From assembly GCA_034440575.1 (NCBI GenBank), contig JAOTOL010001463.1, positions 911,501 to 975,500 of the forward strand: DNA of 64,000 nt. Reading direction: 5' to 3'. A program made the position numbers and the translations under genes. The DNA is from Imbricaverruca yamaguchii. Lineage: Eukaryota; Arthropoda; Thecostraca; Neoverrucidae. The notes under the pieces were generated by a model that saw only the letters and a list, made by a program, of their open reading frames with translations, was not told the origin of the DNA and made no database searches. Shown here piece by piece: positions 50,460 through 62,990 of this stretch (its first letter is position 1; every line of letters begins with the position of its first letter).

Positions 50460-53400
50460 GGGACGGGTAGTGTCAACACCTTCGAAAAGTGAGTTGCTGT
50501 TAATTCTCCTTCACGTGACATCTCCTAGGTGGAGCTGGCGAAGTGTTGAATAGATGAATGTAATTGAATGGCCTGTCACTGGACACCAGAGACCAGCTAA
50601 GTTTCCAAGCTGCGCTTTCCTATGCTGTTCTGCAAGTTGTGCACATTTTCCCTATCGTAACCACTCGAGCTCCTGTACAAATTAGACTGGCTACTTTGGC
50701 TTCGCTTCGAGGAAATGCTAAATATTTCACAAACAATCTCCCAGCATGTTGAAGTGCAGAGCCAGGATGAGAAAGAAGAACGAAGCAAGGAATGCATCGG
50801 TGCACATCCACAATAATGATAACTACAACAATAATTGTGCATTTGTCATATCCCAACTTGTGCAATACCCTTCCACAGTCAGGTCATAATGGGGAACTTG
50901 AGGTACCGTGTGTGCAGAGCGCGAGCCGCGAACATATGAGGCGGTTGTATTACAATGTCAACCAACATAATCTTGCTGACATTATCTAACGATCTATATA
51001 TGACAGGTCACAGAGAAATGTTGATGTTATCTAAACCTAAGTCTTCTATATTCTAAATGCATGGGATCCGTGGGGAAAATGCGTCATGTTGCCAAAAACC
51101 AGATGTGTGTGGACGCTTACCCCGTTCGGCAGCCCTTAACGAATTAATAATCATCAGCGAACATCAGGTCATCCCTTCATTTTAGTCTAGGAATAATATC
51201 ATCTAGATCAGTGGTCACGTTTTAGCGTTACCTTAGACGTACCTACCTAGGGGTACAGTTTGGAAGATGCAATAAGCTATATTCCTGAGCGAAATATGTT
51301 ACCAACCCTGAAATGCGACAACCAGATCACGATAATGTTCAACTGATGTAAGATCCACATATGCACTCATTCACACACATACTAGCTGACACGTAGCGAT
51401 ACATATAATACGCTAATAGTTCTTCGGACGATAACTTGATCCCGGGAAAATAATTCACCATCGTCCAAATCCAGGGCCATGCCCTGGCCGCGGACCACGT
51501 ATGCTTTGGTCAGGTCGTAAAATAATTTGGGATGAGATAATCATATGCCAATAAAAAGAAGAAATATATTTTCAAATTTACGTCATTTGAAAACTTAGGT
51601 TGCGAAAATATTTCCAGATCAGTGACCTTTACCGACCTTCCATAGCTGGTTGCCCTCTATAATAATTTTAGCCCAAAATTTGAATTCCGTGGTGCTCTTC
51701 ATTCGTTGCGCACCAAGCGTGGATATTTGATTGGTCAGCGACGCTAGCGCCACGCATTGAATGAAGCGTAAACTATGATGCATACACTAAAAAACGCAAT
51801 TCATATCTTTGTTGAAAAACGCCGTGTGGCAGAGAAGTAGTGCATATAACTATTTTGTATTTCAGGTGTGTTTTGCCCTCATTCACTATATTTTTGGACC
51901 GTACTCAATACTATTAGATGGCAAGCATGGAAAACAGTAGACCGTTACTAACCTAGCCATAGGTGCTATGCTTTGTCAGGTTAGGGAATACGGTGGTTTG
52001 GGAGAGGCATGCACAAATATTCAGACAATAAGCTTTGTACATGAATATTAGATTAATCTGGATGAAAAGGGCATCGATGGACGTGGTGTGAGAGCAATGC
52101 GACTGGGTTCTTGCTCTGAGTCACATGAGAAAACGGTGTTATAAATGCTCTACCGAGCGAGATGAGTTACGACAGCTTCGCTCCAGATCACGCTGGTGTG
52201 CTAGAGTACGGACCGGAAATGAGCAATGCCCAGTGAAGGCGCATGCCACCGACTTGTGACCAAATCTGGCATGGCGAGGTCAATACGACACCTACATGCT
52301 CCGCATGAGAAACCCGGTCACTATGCTGGCTTCCACCACTGTGGCATCAATGTGATCAGCTAATAGCATCCGAGATTGCAATCTAGATTATTATGTCACA
52401 ATGTTCCAGTTGGTATCCGGCTAATGTGCAGAATGAGTGCAACAGTGAGGTGCGGAGTGTGAAGAATATGAATTGGTACTTAGCTGGATTCAGCTAGCTG
52501 AATTCAGCTGAATTCAGCTATCGCGATTGCGGGTGCGAGTGCGACACTTCAGTCTTCAAGTGTTGGACCAATGCAGGAGGCAACCAAGTTCTGTCCTGAG
52601 TGCAATGCCTTCCTCACAGTGGATTATATGGCATAGCTTCATTCCATCTGCGTATGTGACGCATCCAGTTCTCGTATTATGTGGTCGGGGGAGTCGACAA
52701 GGTAGCAGGCAAACAGGGGAAGATCTAGGATGCCGTCTTTGGTATTTCAGATTGCTACAGAATAGATTCAATCAGATCGCTTGCCGTTGAGAACAATGGA
52801 GTTGTTGCATGTCACCTGATATAGCATTTTCCTTCACTGTTTGCTTTAAATGTTTTAGTTAGAAAATTGTAATAACATTCATTTTGACTGAATTAATATG
52901 CATTAGTTATCTTGACGTTTCTGTGTTTGATCGTGACGTCAATCTCAAGGAACGACAACGGGCGGGTGCAGTGAATTTACATTTGTTGTTACACTGAGGG
53001 CATGGAAATGGCAGAGAGGGAGCGGGACGTCGTTATTCATGCTTCGTATCAAGGTGAAAAAAACACAAAAACTGCGCCCGTAAAGGCATTCAAATATTCC
53101 AAGAGCTGCAGGAAAATGAAAATAAATACGGAGCGACCCAGCCGACCGGGATGGCCCCCTCTTAACAGATAGAGGTGATGCGGTCCATGGGCGCTGACAG
53201 TATGATGTGAGGATCATTTTAGTGTAAGTTTTGAGTCTTTATTATTGTCAGTTTTTTCCACAAGTTTTTCAGCTGAATGGTTGCACAGATGCCTATGTCC
53301 ACTGGCCACTGCTATCTTGCACTATTATGATGTTCTGTTCAATCATGTGAACTGTAATCATGGATGCAGTCAGTATAGCAATGGACAAAATTGTTATATT

Positions 53401-53680
53401 CCACAAGTGTGGCTTTGAAGTACGGCCAGGAATTCCATGAAGGATGGAATGTCTGCATTTTGTCCGCCTTAGGATCCAATATCATGTCAGTCTTGGTCTT
53501 TTGGGGATTCTCAACTGGGCCGGTCCCATGGGCTTTCTCAAAACTGGTATTGCAGTTGATCTTCAGCAGGAGCATAGAGAGCAGGAGAATAGAGTTGCTA
53601 CTTCTTAGCATGAGGAAGCAACCTGTAATATATGGTGCATGCATTTTGCTCTGCAATACATGAATTTGCAGTGCCCGTCC
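50460..53680. other. No gene recognised
   Basis: AT-leaning sequence. A small tandem GCTGAATTCA motif occurs near 52490-52520. Open frames under 110 codons show no recognisable motif. Confidence 0.5.
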
Positions 53681-54518
53681 TTAACCCGCGCCGTCTTTCT
53701 GGTCAGATCCTCACACCCCGTCTCGAGGTGCGGTGGGGTGGGGGGTTAGTAACCCCCTGTAAAATCCAAACTAAGCATCGCACGAAAGCGATAGAGGTGT
53801 CATCGGAAAGCGCTCGACGAGTAGGGTCCGGGTCCACCCTCCAAAACAATTTCCCCCCAAACGTGACGTCACCAGGGGGCTAGATGTTCACGACTTTTCA
53901 CGACTTACATTATGTTTTTGGCTCTGGGGAGTTCATTTTGGGATATGTGAAAAACAAAATCGATTTCGAATGAGAAAAGGACAGCGAAATCGACTAGGGC
54001 TATAATTTATTTGGCCCCCCGAAAATACTTTTTTGATAAATTTTTTTGAGTTTTCAAGTTTTGTTTAGTTTTTCCAATGGATAGAGCAAACCGAGAAACG
54101 TTGTTGGAAGTCAACTTGTCCTAATAAAACATGCTTACTTTAGCCAGAATCCTCTATTTGAACTGAAATTTGGCAAATACGCAAAATTTATATGTAGTAA
54201 AGAACGAAAAAAAGAAAAGAAAAATCCACTAGTATGCTTTGTTGCATCCCTAAAGATAAGCAAACGCTGAAAGCTTCATTAAAATATATGTATCAGTTAA
54301 AGCGTGACGACTGGTTGAACGTTTTTGGAGGTGACCTCACTTGACCTTGAATAACTCGTTGACCCTAGATGATCTAACTTCAAAATTTTGGAACAACAGG
54401 CCAAATTGATGTGGGAAAAGGCATGCGTAATTTGGGCGCGGTATCCGCGCCGTTCGTCCACTATCCGCGAAAAACCTGAGGGGGGGCGGTTGAAGACCCC
54501 CGAGACGGGACGCGTTAA
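53681..54518 (+). mobile_element. TTAA-flanked short DNA element (MITE-like), copy 4
   Basis: The left end is TTAACCCGCGCCGTCTTTCT and the right end CGAGACGGGACGCGTTAA. Block order is as in copy 3, including AAGCGCTCGACGAGTAGGGT and ACGTGACGTCACCAGGGGG. No coding capacity. Confidence 0.87.
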
Positions 54519-56084
54519 TAGCGCCATTGAAGTACATATTTGATTTAATTTTTGGTTCCAATTTGCTACAGGTCCATACATATTTACAGCTTAGACGCAT
54601 CTAATATGAAACAGAAGCACCAAGAAGAAAACACACTACTTTTACACACACACGTAATTCGTATTCGTAAAACACTTGGTATGCGGTATGTACAACTCAG
54701 GTGCAGTGACTCTTTATGATCACCTATTTACAAGTCTATGCAATCTTGTCAAAACATGTGCTTAGGCGGTTGATATTTTCCATGGCTGACTAATAGAAAT
54801 GCTACAAAGTGAGTGATCACCTGCAAGTTGCATGCTACCTCTGCATTTCTGCAGTCTGCAGTAGCATCAATGACTTCATCCTCGAGCTGTGCAGCTAATG
54901 TATCAACAAAGGCCAGAATGTCCAAATTCAGCCTCGATTGGCATCGGGCTTGCATAAAAAGGTGCCACTGATTATGCTATGCAAGATGTGCCAAATAACA
55001 TATGTGAGCAATTCCCACCGAATGATGGGTGCTTCCACCGAAACAATACAGGTGTTTCCAAGCCTACGTAGAATCTAAAGATGGCTATGTTTTTGTTCAC
55101 TACAGGTTGTGTAAATTTTACGAGAAATTGTATGAGAAGCAAAACATATGAAATATTGGCAGCAATCATAATTTTTCAGAAAACAAAGCATTGTCTGAAT
55201 TTGCCACTGATCCTTATCCTACTAACGTGAGCAAACGCAGGCTTGGTTACTTGAGGCATAATCCTCACAGAACTACTGTTATATCCTTACTTGTGGCCTC
55301 TATTCTCCAGGACTTTCAAACCATTAGATCAGGTTGGAACTATGCAGAAGATATTAGCTCGATATTCTAGTTGAATATTCATGATGAAGATGAAAACAAT
55401 AGCTTCTTTTTTAAGGCATATACACACTGCATGGTAAGGAACTGTGTATTTGAGGAAGAATTCGGAATAACTGACAGAACCGTTCCACCAGAACGTTTCT
55501 TAGCACTATGCCTAAATGTGCACGGCTCGAACCTAAAAGAAGGCTCTTTCAGAAGGCACGAAAGGACCGAAACCAATCGCTCCACCAACGATAAATTTAA
55601 GTAGCAGTGGGGAGGCGGCATACGACGGAATTTTCGGTTCAAAATGGACATCACAGTCAAGGACGGCATGAAGTTCTTAACAAAATGGCACAAAGCAATA
55701 CCTAATACCTTGCAAAGTATAATTCATATAAGAAACACATAATAAATAAGTAAGTATCGTTATAGAGCTTTTTAAGGATAAACCCCCGCAACGTACAACA
55801 GCTCCATTCGCTGGGACCGAATGGAGGGATTGTGAGGGCATGGGAGCGAATGGGAACGATTGTCAGGATTCAGCCATATGTGGGCGAGACCGATGATATT
55901 GAAGGAGTAACGAAGCTTATGTAACAGAAACGTGTGATGGTTAGATTTAACCTTTAGGCAACTTCGACCAGTCTTTGATGAATAGTTCCCATAGAGGAGA
56001 GAACGCAGATGGGTAGTCAGTGTATGTGGCATCTGTTTGCTTACCATTCGAGATGGGTGGCCAGCAGCGCTAAAGAGAGTGGAC
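54519..56084. other. No gene recognised
   Basis: Short open frames on both strands (up to 104 codons at 55379-55693) have no recognisable domain. Confidence 0.5.
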
Positions 56085-57090
56085 TAACAGTGCTCAATGG
56101 TAGAGCAGCAGTGCTCAATGGTAGACCAGCAGTGCTCAAGGGTGGACCAGCAGTGATTAACTCGTCTCGTCTCGCGGGGGTCTTCAACCACCCCCCTCAG
56201 GTCTTTCGCGGATAGCGAACGAATGCCGCGCGGCAGCGCGCCCAAATTTGGCATACCTTTTCCCACATCAATTTGGCATGTTGTTGCAATATTTTGAAGT
56301 CAAGTAGTCTAGGGTCAACGAGTTAGTCAAGGTCAAGGGAGGTCACCTCCAAAAAGTTAAATCAGTTTTGACGCTTTAACGGATACAGATATTTTAATGA
56401 AACTTTCAGCGTTTGCTTATCTTTAGGATGCAACAAAAGTACGAATGGAATTTTTACTTTTTTTTCGTTTTTCACTACGTATAAATTTTGCACATTTGCC
56501 AAATTGTAGTTCAAATAGAGGATTCTGGCTAAAGTAAGCATTTTTTATAATGGCAAGTTGACTTCTAACAACGTTTCTCGATCTGCTCTACCAAATGGAA
56601 AGGAAAATTAAAGAAAACTTGAAAACTCAATTTTGAAATTTTGAGGAAAAAAACATTCTTATTTTGAGGGGGACAAAAAAATTATAGCCCTGGTCGATTT
56701 TGCTGTCCTTTTCTCATTCAAAATAAATTGTGTTTTTTCATATATCCCCAAAATGAACTCCCCAGAGCCAAAAACGTAATGTAAGCCGTGAAAAGTCGTG
56801 AAAATCTAGCCCGCCTGGTGACGTCACTTTTGGGGGAAAATTGTTTTAGGGGATGGACCCGGACCCTACTCGTCGAGTACTTTCCGATGACACCTATTTC
56901 GTTTGCGTGCGATGCTTAGTTTGGATTTGAGAGGGGGTTACGAACCGCCATCCCCCCTCCACCATGACGGGGTGTGAGGATATGACCGGAGAGACGGCGC
57001 GGGTTAAATGTAAATCAGCAGTGTTTAAGGGTGGACCAGCAGTGATCATGGGGGACCAGGCGTGCTCAAGGATGGACCAGTAGTGCTCAC
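56085..57090. repeat. 21-bp tandem array split by a TTAA element
   Basis: Units of GTGCTCAATGGTAGACCAGCA lie at 56090-56156 and diverged units (GGGTGGACCAGCAGTGATCA type) at 57008-57090. Between them sits the reverse-oriented TTAA element, which inserted inside the pre-existing array. Confidence 0.85.
56157..57007 (-). mobile_element. TTAA-flanked short DNA element (MITE-like), copy 5
   Basis: In plus-strand order it opens TTAACTCGTCTCGTCTCG with GGGGGTCTTCAACC and closes AGACGGCGCGGGTTAA, so it is inverted relative to copies 1-4. Internal blocks match their complements. No coding capacity. Confidence 0.87.
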
Positions 57091-57299
57091 GTATCCACAG
57101 TATATATATATATATATATATATACCAGTATGCTGCTTGAAACCGGCTATGTGGCGTGTTCCACAACGTGTCCAGAGGTAGGATTCGATTCTTGTATCCG
57201 TGCGCAGTTTCCTTTTCCCGTAGGAGATAGTACAGTTGTCAAACCACGGCGGAAATTTCTCATGAATTTCCATCATTGGTACATGGTTGACATTCGTAG

Positions 57300-58005
57300 T
57301 ATATAGCATTCATATAACAAACAAACAGCATTATCAGCATCAATACATTTTTAAAACCACAGGGGGAGATTGAGGGTTCTGAGCACCCCGTCGAGGACAG
57401 CCTCCTTGTAGTGATAGACCCAGTCGCTCTTGGGGTGGGTTCGCACTTCAAGGCGAACTGTGTGGTCACCGCCAGGTGTTCGGAGGCGAACACCTCATCA
57501 CGAACCTCGGAGACAGCATCTCCGCCAGAGGATGTGGCGCTGCTCAAAGTGTTCAACTCCCTGTCGTCCATCGGGGACGGCACTGATTGCGTGGCCTCGC
57601 ATTCGACAACGGCGTCGATCAACTTGGCGGCGCTGTCTGTGCACCTCCGAAACACTGATTGCCAGGTGATTTATCACCCTGCCAGGTGATCTCTGGTCAG
57701 TTCAGGTCGTCAACCGTCATGAACGGCTGGTTGGTACGCTGTGGAGTGGACAGAAATCCCACTAAACTGTCGACACCTCGGTCAATGTCGGGCGGGTGAT
57801 AGCACGCGGCCAAGATGACGAGGTGGAAAGCGCTCATCTGCACCTCCAACAAGTCACCGTCTGGCTCCAGACTCGGCTGGTGAACAGGTGGCAGGCTGGA
57901 CTTCATGGCTGAATGTGTCGATGGCGAAGGATAAATGCCCGCCTGGTCTGGGCTCCCTCGCAGAACAGGCACCAGCGCTGGTAACTTAGTCTGCTGCTCG
58001 TCCAC
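57300..58005 (-). pseudogene. Non-LTR retrotransposon endonuclease remnant
   Basis: From 58005 leftward the frame reads VQMSAFHLVILAACYHPPD, then a loop, then FMTVDDLN; after an in-frame TGA at 57697-57699 it continues PEITWQGDK. This matches the GDFN-LP-I-W region of APE endonucleases with the first residues changed. After a frameshift near 57655 comes AAKLIDAVVECEATQ and, near the end, SEHLAVTTQFALKC, standing where SDH is normal. The rest of the element is not present. It belongs to a different family from the CR1 and Jockey-like copies in this window. Confidence 0.5.
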
Positions 58006-58665
58006 CTCCCTTCACCAGAGCCGCTGAATGTTTGGGTGAGAAAAATGCAGACAGGAGAACAAAAAGCTGCGCCCGGCGGGATGTGAACATTAAGTCCGGA
58101 CAAGCGAAGTGGCTCGCGCAGAATAAAGCCGCACTTACCCCGCGCTCATAGTCGCTGTGCTGGTGAAGAGCAGAGCATGGCCGAACATTGCAACATGTCA
58201 TCGACTTCCTGAGGGCCCCGGCGGCCATGATATGCCGCGGTAATCCTTCTGAACAGGCAACCGGACAACCTGACAACCTGACACTAAGGTCTATTATTTG
58301 CAGCATGCAGTTTTACGGAGGCTTTACTATCTCAAGAACGGTAAACGATCTTAGGAATGTTATGACTACAGCCACAGGGTCAAACAATGGCTGATATCTA
58401 CAATTCAGAGATGTTTGAGGAGCGGCCACAAACACTACCTCGCCTCGTGCCGATGGCACCAGCTCGTATGGTGCTTGTGCCTCGGAATGAAGGCAAAACC
58501 GTCGCCGGTTGGTCATACGGCTACGACATGCATCAGAATGCTTCTTTAATCGTTACTGCGACTTGAATGCATGCCGTACTGACCTTAGATCAACAAACCG
58601 GGTACACCAGACATCATGCCATAAAATTTAACAATTCAAGCTTGCAATTTGTTCCCTATGATGTG
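58006..58665. other. No gene recognised
   Basis: Unique-looking sequence upstream of the segmental duplication. Confidence 0.5.
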
Positions 58666-59845
58666 GACTTCAAATGACCTCTCAGGAATTCCACCAACAC
58701 ATAACTGTTACTGTTATTGACACACACATTCCTCGTTTCATTACATGTTGCATAGTTCAGCAGATAATATGCATGCACGTTGGATGTACACGGCAATGAA
58801 GCAGAACTACGCAGTACTGTCGAAGAATTGTACGCTGGTTTCAACGGCTCAGCTACGTCCACGATGGAGGGCATAGCTCAGTAGGTACGCCGCATATTAA
58901 CCCGTCCCGTCTCGGGGTGTCTTCAACCGCCCCCTTCAGGTTTTTCGTGGATAGTGGACGAAAGGCGCGCGGCAGCGCGCCCAATTTGGCATACCTTTTC
59001 CCACATCAATTTGGCACTCTGATTCGAAATTTTGAAGTCCGGTCATCTAGGGTCAACGAGTTAGTCAAGGGCAAGTGAGGTCTCCTCGAAAAAGTTCAAC
59101 CAGTCGTCACGCTTTAACGGATATAGATAATTGAATGAAACTTTCAGCGTTTGCTTATGTTTAGGGATGCAATAAAACGTACGAGAGGAATTGTTCTCTT
59201 TTTTTCGTTTTTAACTACATATAAATTTTGCGTATTTGCGAAATTGCAGTTCAAAGACTTCAAATGACCTCTCAGGAATTCCACCAACACATAACTGTTA
59301 CTGTTATTGACACACACATTCCTCGTTTCATTACATGTTGCATAGTTCAGCAGATAATATGCATGCACGTTGGATGTACACGGCAATGAAGCAGAACTAC
59401 GCAGTACTGTCGAAGAATTGTACGCTGGTTTCAACGGCTCAGCTACGTCCACGATGGAGGGCATAGCTCAGTAGGTACGCCGCAGTTATAATATTAACCG
59501 TCTCGGGGTGTCTTCAACCGCCCCCTTCAGGTTTTTCGTGGATAGTGGACGAACGGCGCGCGGCAGCGCGCCCAATTTGGCATACCTTTTCCCACATCAA
59601 TTTGGCACTCTGATTCGAAATTTTGAAGTCCGGTCATCTAGGGTCAACGAGTTAGTCAAGGGCAAGTGAGGTCTCCTCGAAAAAGTTCAACCAGTCGTCA
59701 CGCTTTAACGGATATAGATAATTGAATGAAACTTTCAGCGTTTGCTTATGTTTAGGGATGCAATAAAACGTACGAGAGGAATTGTTCTCTTTTTTTCGTT
59801 TTTAACTACATATAAATTTTGCGTATTTGCGAAATTGCAGTTCAA
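58666..59845. repeat. 590-bp direct tandem duplication across an element boundary
   Basis: 58666-59255 and 59256-59845 are almost identical: GACTTCAAATGACCTCTCAG opens each. Each unit holds about 230 bp of non-element flank followed by the first 350 bp or so of the TTAA element. The units differ by a small change at the element edge (CATATTAACCCGTCCCG versus CAGTTATAATATTAACCG) and a few single bases. The short match TCAAA at both break points fits a microhomology-type junction. Confidence 0.93.
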
Positions 59846-60297
59846 ATAGAGGAGTCGGGCTAAAGTAAGCATTTTTTATTAGGGCAAGTTGACTTCCAAC
59901 AGCGTTTCTCGATCTGCTCTACCAAATGGAAAAGGAAAATTAAAGAAAACTTGAAAACTCAATTTTTAAATTTTGAAGAAAAAACTTATTTTGGGGGGCA
60001 AACATTTTTTTTTTTAAATAAGTTTTTTTCATATATTCCCAAAATGAACTCCTCAGAGCCAAAAACATAATGTAAGTCGTGAAAAGTCGTGAAAATCTAG
60101 CCCGCCTGATGACGTCACATTTGGGGGCAAATTGTTTTCGGGGGTGGACTCGGACCCTACTCGTCGAGTACTTTCCGATGACACCTCTTTCGTTTGCGTG
60201 CGATGCTTAGTTTGGATTTTAGAGGGGGATACTAACCGCCCCCACCGCACCTCGATACGGGGTGTGAGTATCTGACCAGAAAGACGGCGCGGGTTAA
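58897..60297 (-). mobile_element. TTAA-flanked short DNA element (MITE-like), copy 6, partly duplicated
   Basis: The first 360 bp (58897-59255) form an orphan end left by the tandem duplication. The complete element runs from about 59494 (ATATTAACCG) to AGACGGCGCGGGTTAA at 60297. Its central T-rich part is shortened near 60000. No coding capacity. Confidence 0.87.
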
Positions 60298-60429
60298 TAG
60301 TTGGCACTATACATCAAATAGCTCTGGCTGCAGGTGTAAAGGAGGGGATTCAACTTGGCACCGGGGACATGTGTCCCCCCCCATGGGAGGGTGGCGCCTA
60401 TGGGGGCGCCCAAAGGGGTGTTCCTCTAA

Positions 60430-60640
60430 CCCCTCTAGGAAGGCTCGAGTGCACCCCTCCCCACGAATTTTTCAGCAAGAGGCGCCACTCTAAAAAGAAA
60501 AGTCCCACCTGGAAGAAAAGGCATCCCTCCGGGAAGGTCAAAGTGCACCTCTTCCTCGAATTTTGCAGCCAACGGCACCCCTATAAGAGGAAAAAGTGTC
60601 CATCCGGGAAGGCGAGAGTGCACCCGACTCCATTTTGCCC
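60430..60640. repeat. Imperfect tandem repeat, unit about 85-95 bp
   Basis: GGGAAGG..AGTGCACC recurs at about 60437, 60532 and 60616, each followed by CTCGAATTTTGCAGC-like and AAGAAAA..CCC-like segments, in diverged copies. Confidence 0.7.
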
Positions 60641-60804
60641 GCCAGAGGAGCTCCTTGGAATGTAAAATGGGTCCCATCATTTTCTCCCCCACCCCAATGG
60701 CAATTCCTGGATCCGCTTCTGCAGGTATGTGAACCTCTTAGTTGGCTGAGAAATCAGCTTATTTATCAAGCAAACACCGCGAACATTCCTTTTATGATGT
60801 CAGG

Positions 60805-61010
60805 GAGAGAGAGAGAGGGAGAGAGAGAAAGAGAGAGAGATAGAGAGAGAGAGAGATGGAGAGAGAGAGAGAAAGAGAGAGAGAGAGATAGAGAGAGAGA
60901 GAGATGGAGAGAGAGAGAGAAAGAGAGAGAAAGAGATAGAGAGAGAAAAAGAGATGGAGGGAGAGTGAGAGAGAGGGAGATAGAGGGAAGTAGAGAGAGA
61001 GAGAGATAGG
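60805..61010. repeat. (GA)n tract with GGAGATGGAGAG higher-order period
   Basis: GA-rich tract in which GAGATGGAGAGAGAGAGAGA recurs about every 50 bp. Confidence 0.93.
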
Positions 61011-61329
61011 TGTCTCCAGTTGCACTCGCGTAAAAAAGAACGTCAGATTGATATCGCTCGCAATAAGGCTATCGTGTCATATCATTTTTGGCATAGGCGA
61101 TGCAGTTAAGGAACACAGGCATGCACGGGGTGCCTAATTTCAGCGAACAATTGTCTGTGTCATGTGGCGCGAGACAATCGGGCGGTCCATTGGAGAGTCT
61201 CGGTCGCCTCGCCCTCACGCATCACGGCGTGCGGGCGCGCCGAACGTCTTCTCCTGCTGCTGATGACTCTCGCAGGAAAATCAACGCTTCCCGTCACTGG
61301 GAGAGACACTTTGCACATGTGAAAATGCT

Positions 61330-62038
61330 AAAGTCGGGTTATTTACGATCAACGAGTTATATTAATAATCAAGTTAGGTCAGCTCCAAAATAGTTAGCCA
61401 GTCGTCACGCTTTCACAGATAGAGATATTGAAGCGAAACTTTCAGTGTTTGTTTATCTTTAGGGATGCAACGAAACGCAGCAGGCGAATTCTTTTCATTT
61501 TTGTTTTCGTTTTTGGCGATGTATTAGTTTCGCACATTTGCTCATTGGGGCTAAAATTGAAGATTCTGGGCAAAGCAGCCATTTTTCATGAGTGCATGTG
61601 GACTTTAAACAACGTTTTTTTCTGTCCTCTCTACCCATTAGGAAAAAATAAAGAAAATTGAAAACTCAACATTGTGAAAATTTCACAAAGCTCAAGTGTT
61701 GATGTTCGGGTGAGCAAGAATTTTACGGTCTTAGTAGATTCCTCCTCCTTGTGATTCAAAATAAGTTTTGCTTTAAAAATCTCCTCAAAATGAACTGCCC
61801 AGAGCCGAAAATATGTCAGTGGTGTTCTCCAATAATATGTCAGTGACGTCACATTTTGGGTGATAAAGTTTTGTGGGTGCTCTAGGACATTACTCGTCGA
61901 GCGTTTTCCGACTACACCTCTTTTCGTTTTCATGCAACGCTTAGTTTGGAGATTAGAGGGGGCATGTATCGACCCTCCCCCCCCCCCCTCCCCGAGACGG
62001 GATGTGAGGATCTGATCGGGAAGACGGGAGCGGGTTAA
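61330..62038 (-). mobile_element. TTAA-flanked short DNA element (MITE-like), copy 7 (one end lost, most diverged)
   Basis: It retains CCAGTCGTCACGCTTT, TTTATCTTTAGGGATGCAAC, ACTCGTCGAGCGTTTTCCGA and the closing GGGAAGACGGGAGCGGGTTAA. The opposite end, with the TTGAAGACCCCC hairpin, is absent, so the left boundary is approximate. Confidence 0.75.
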
Positions 62039-62364
62039 AGGTGGCGCAAGTGGCCTCTATGGTCCGGCACACCTCTAAGCTCACTCCCATTATCGAAACC
62101 TTCAAGGCCCTACCGTTGGGGCACATTATGCGATCAGGAGCAGGCATTTGTGTTCTTTCCCTTCATACATGGCCTATATGCACAACATCAGGAATACAGA
62201 CCATGTAAATGGATAGCCTCAATCTTAGGAAGATATCCGTTTGTGATGGTCGAATTCATGGATCATCAGCAATTGGTGCGGCTTCAGTTAGTTAATGAAT
62301 GCGCCCACCAATAACCACGCCCTACAATCGACGGTGACGTGACTGGGATCCCGGGCCCCGCTGA

Positions 62365-62990
62365 GTGTGTACATCGTGACGGCGTCAGTTGTGTCTGCAC
62401 ATGGTGACGGCTTCAGCTGTGTCTGTACATGGTGACGGCTTCAGCTGTGTCTGTACATGGTGACGGCTTCAGCTGTGTCTGTACATGGTGACGGCTTCAG
62501 CTGTGTCTGTACATGGTGACGGCCTCAGGTGTGTCTGCACATGGTGACGGCTTCAGGTGTGTCTGCACATGGTGACGGCTTCAGGTGTGTCTGCACATGG
62601 TGACGGCCTCAGTGTGTCTGTACATGGTGACGGCTTCGTGTGTTGGGGGCTCAGTGTGTCTGTACATGGTGACGGCTGGGTGGTCTGAATGGTGACGGCC
62701 TCAGTGTGTTGGTGTGTGGCTTATGTGTCGCACATGGTGACGGCTTCAGTGTGTCTGTACATGGTGACGGCTTCAGTGTGTCTGTACTGTGACGGCCCAG
62801 TGTGTCTGTACATGGTGTGGCTTCGTGTGTTATGTGATGGCCTGTGTGTCTGTACATGGTGATGGCCTCAGGTGTGTCTGCACATGGTGACGGCCTCAGG
62901 TGTGTCTGTACATGGTGACGGCCGCAGCTGTGTTTGTACATGGTCACGGTCGGAGTTATGTCTGTGCATGGTGACGGCCGCAGCTATGCT
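62365..62990. repeat. 28-bp minisatellite, about 22 copies
   Basis: The unit is CATGGTGACGGCTTCAGCTG followed by TGTCTGTA. The first ten units are clean; those between 62620 and 62860 are deleted or fused, then clean units resume. The minus-strand frames PSPCTDT/HRHT are artefacts. Confidence 0.93.

Noticed and set aside
49760..50521. His/Thr-rich 253-codon frame
   Set aside because: Translation of the GT tract.
57411..57689. Plus-strand 92-codon frame
   Set aside because: Antisense of the non-LTR endonuclease remnant.
62365..62990. CRISPR-like array
   Set aside because: Units abut with no unique spacers, and the sequence context is eukaryotic.
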